From an uncultured Gemmata sp. (GTDB lineage Bacteria; Planctomycetota; Planctomycetia; Gemmatales; Gemmataceae): 64,000 bases of DNA. Made by a program: the position numbers and the translations under genes. Of the stretch, positions 63,793 to 64,000 are shown piece by piece. Position 1 is the stretch's first letter. Every line of letters starts with the position of its first letter. Under the pieces are notes generated by a model. It worked only from the letters and a program-made list of their open reading frames with translations, was not told the origin of the DNA and ran no database searches. The stretch spans positions 549,171 to 613,170 of the forward strand of contig CALDUT010000010.1 of assembly GCA_937924775.1 (NCBI GenBank), given 5' to 3'.

Positions 63793-64000
63793 GTGCCGCC
63801 GATGGAATTTGTTGTTGATCGCCGCGAGGCGGGGCAAACGCTCGCCGCCGTCTTGAGGAGCCGCCTGGGGCTGAGTTGGTCGCAAGCCAAACGCCTCGTG
63901 GAGCGCCGCCATGTGAAAGTGAGCGGTCAACTGGAAACCAACGCCGCCCGGCGCTTGAAAGCCGGCAAACGCGTAGAATTGGCCAGCGGCATAGTCCCCC
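63793..64000 (+). CDS. RluA-type pseudouridine synthase, N-terminal S4 domain, cut by window edge
   Basis: Only the first 69 codons are in the window. The GTG at 63793 is preferred to the ATG at 63802 because AGGAG (63780-63784) sits 8 nt before it. MPPMEFVVDRREAGQTLAAVLRSRLGLSWSQAKRLVERRHVKVSG is a typical S4 RNA-binding domain (seen in parts: SWSQAKRLVERRHVKVSG). The S4 domain before an RluA/RluD catalytic part is the usual layout, but the catalytic part is outside, so other S4 proteins remain possible. Confidence 0.75.
   Translation, partial: MPPMEFVVDRREAGQTLAAVLRSRLGLSWSQAKRLVERRHVKVSGQLETNAARRLKAGKRVELASGIVP

Overview
The window reads as a chromosomal segment of a planctomycete, most likely of the Gemmataceae. 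The main pointers are a TIGR02996/leucine-rich-repeat protein (46506-47834), a DUF1549/DUF1553 cytochrome-like protein with Ig-like domains (36866-40219), a CxxCH/WD40 protein (40420-41856), a Ser/Thr kinase fused to WD40 repeats (32327-35626), a sulfatase relic, a ThuA-like protein and many secreted proteins of unknown function. Genes lie on both strands in short runs. I see no rRNA, tRNA, CRISPR array, complete insertion sequence or prophage.

Layout. 1-3.3 kb (+): the end of a SpoIIE-type phosphatase, a ThuA-like protein, an ACP-phosphodiesterase-like protein and a small secreted protein preceded by two copies of a 20-bp repeat. 3.3-5.8 kb (-): an FAD oxidoreductase and an unusual HTH-REC regulator. 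5.8-6.6 kb is a gene-free stretch with several hairpins. 6.6-10.7 kb (-): a GNAT acetyltransferase and a phenylalanine/tyrosine degradation set (phhA, hppD, hmgA). 10.8-18.5 kb (+): a quinone reductase, two secreted proteins, a GDP-mannose 4,6-dehydratase/reductase pair, a nucleotidyltransferase-HD protein and a hotdog thioesterase. 18.5-19.9 kb (-): two hypothetical proteins.

20.0-22.3 kb is a patch of gene decay. It holds a sulfatase broken by at least five frame disruptions, an unassigned C-terminal coding relic and a truncated GntR regulator, with two perfect copies of a 17-bp palindrome. 22.6-28.7 kb (-): a secreted protein with a clear intrinsic terminator, glnE and miaB. 28.9-30.1 kb (+): a Y-family DNA polymerase. 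30.3-43.3 kb (-): a membrane protein, kinase-WD40, a PilT-type ATPase, the DUF1553 protein, CxxCH-WD40 and a PQQ-type beta-propeller. 43.5-50.8 kb is mainly (+): a nucleotide-sugar dehydrogenase, a ROK kinase on (-), an LRR protein, a zinc-ribbon membrane protein, pyrH, frr and a thioredoxin-like 2Fe-2S protein. 51-57.3 kb (+): an overlapping DUF58 / transglutaminase-like / MoxR / permease run. 57.4-64 kb: a CobW-type GTPase, sugar-type oxidoreductase and epimerase genes, a Tat-exported amidohydrolase, a PDZ protein, a membrane protein, a YjbQ-family protein and the start of an RluA-type pseudouridine synthase.

Functional themes are aromatic amino-acid catabolism, activated-sugar synthesis for surface glycans, nitrogen control (glnE), translation (miaB, pyrH/frr, RluA-type) and planctomycete-specific secreted or cytochrome-like proteins. 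The most unusual signal is a recurring 17-bp dyad, TGTTCA-N5-TGAACA with an A/T-rich spacer. It occurs perfectly twice in the decayed region and four more times with one mismatch.
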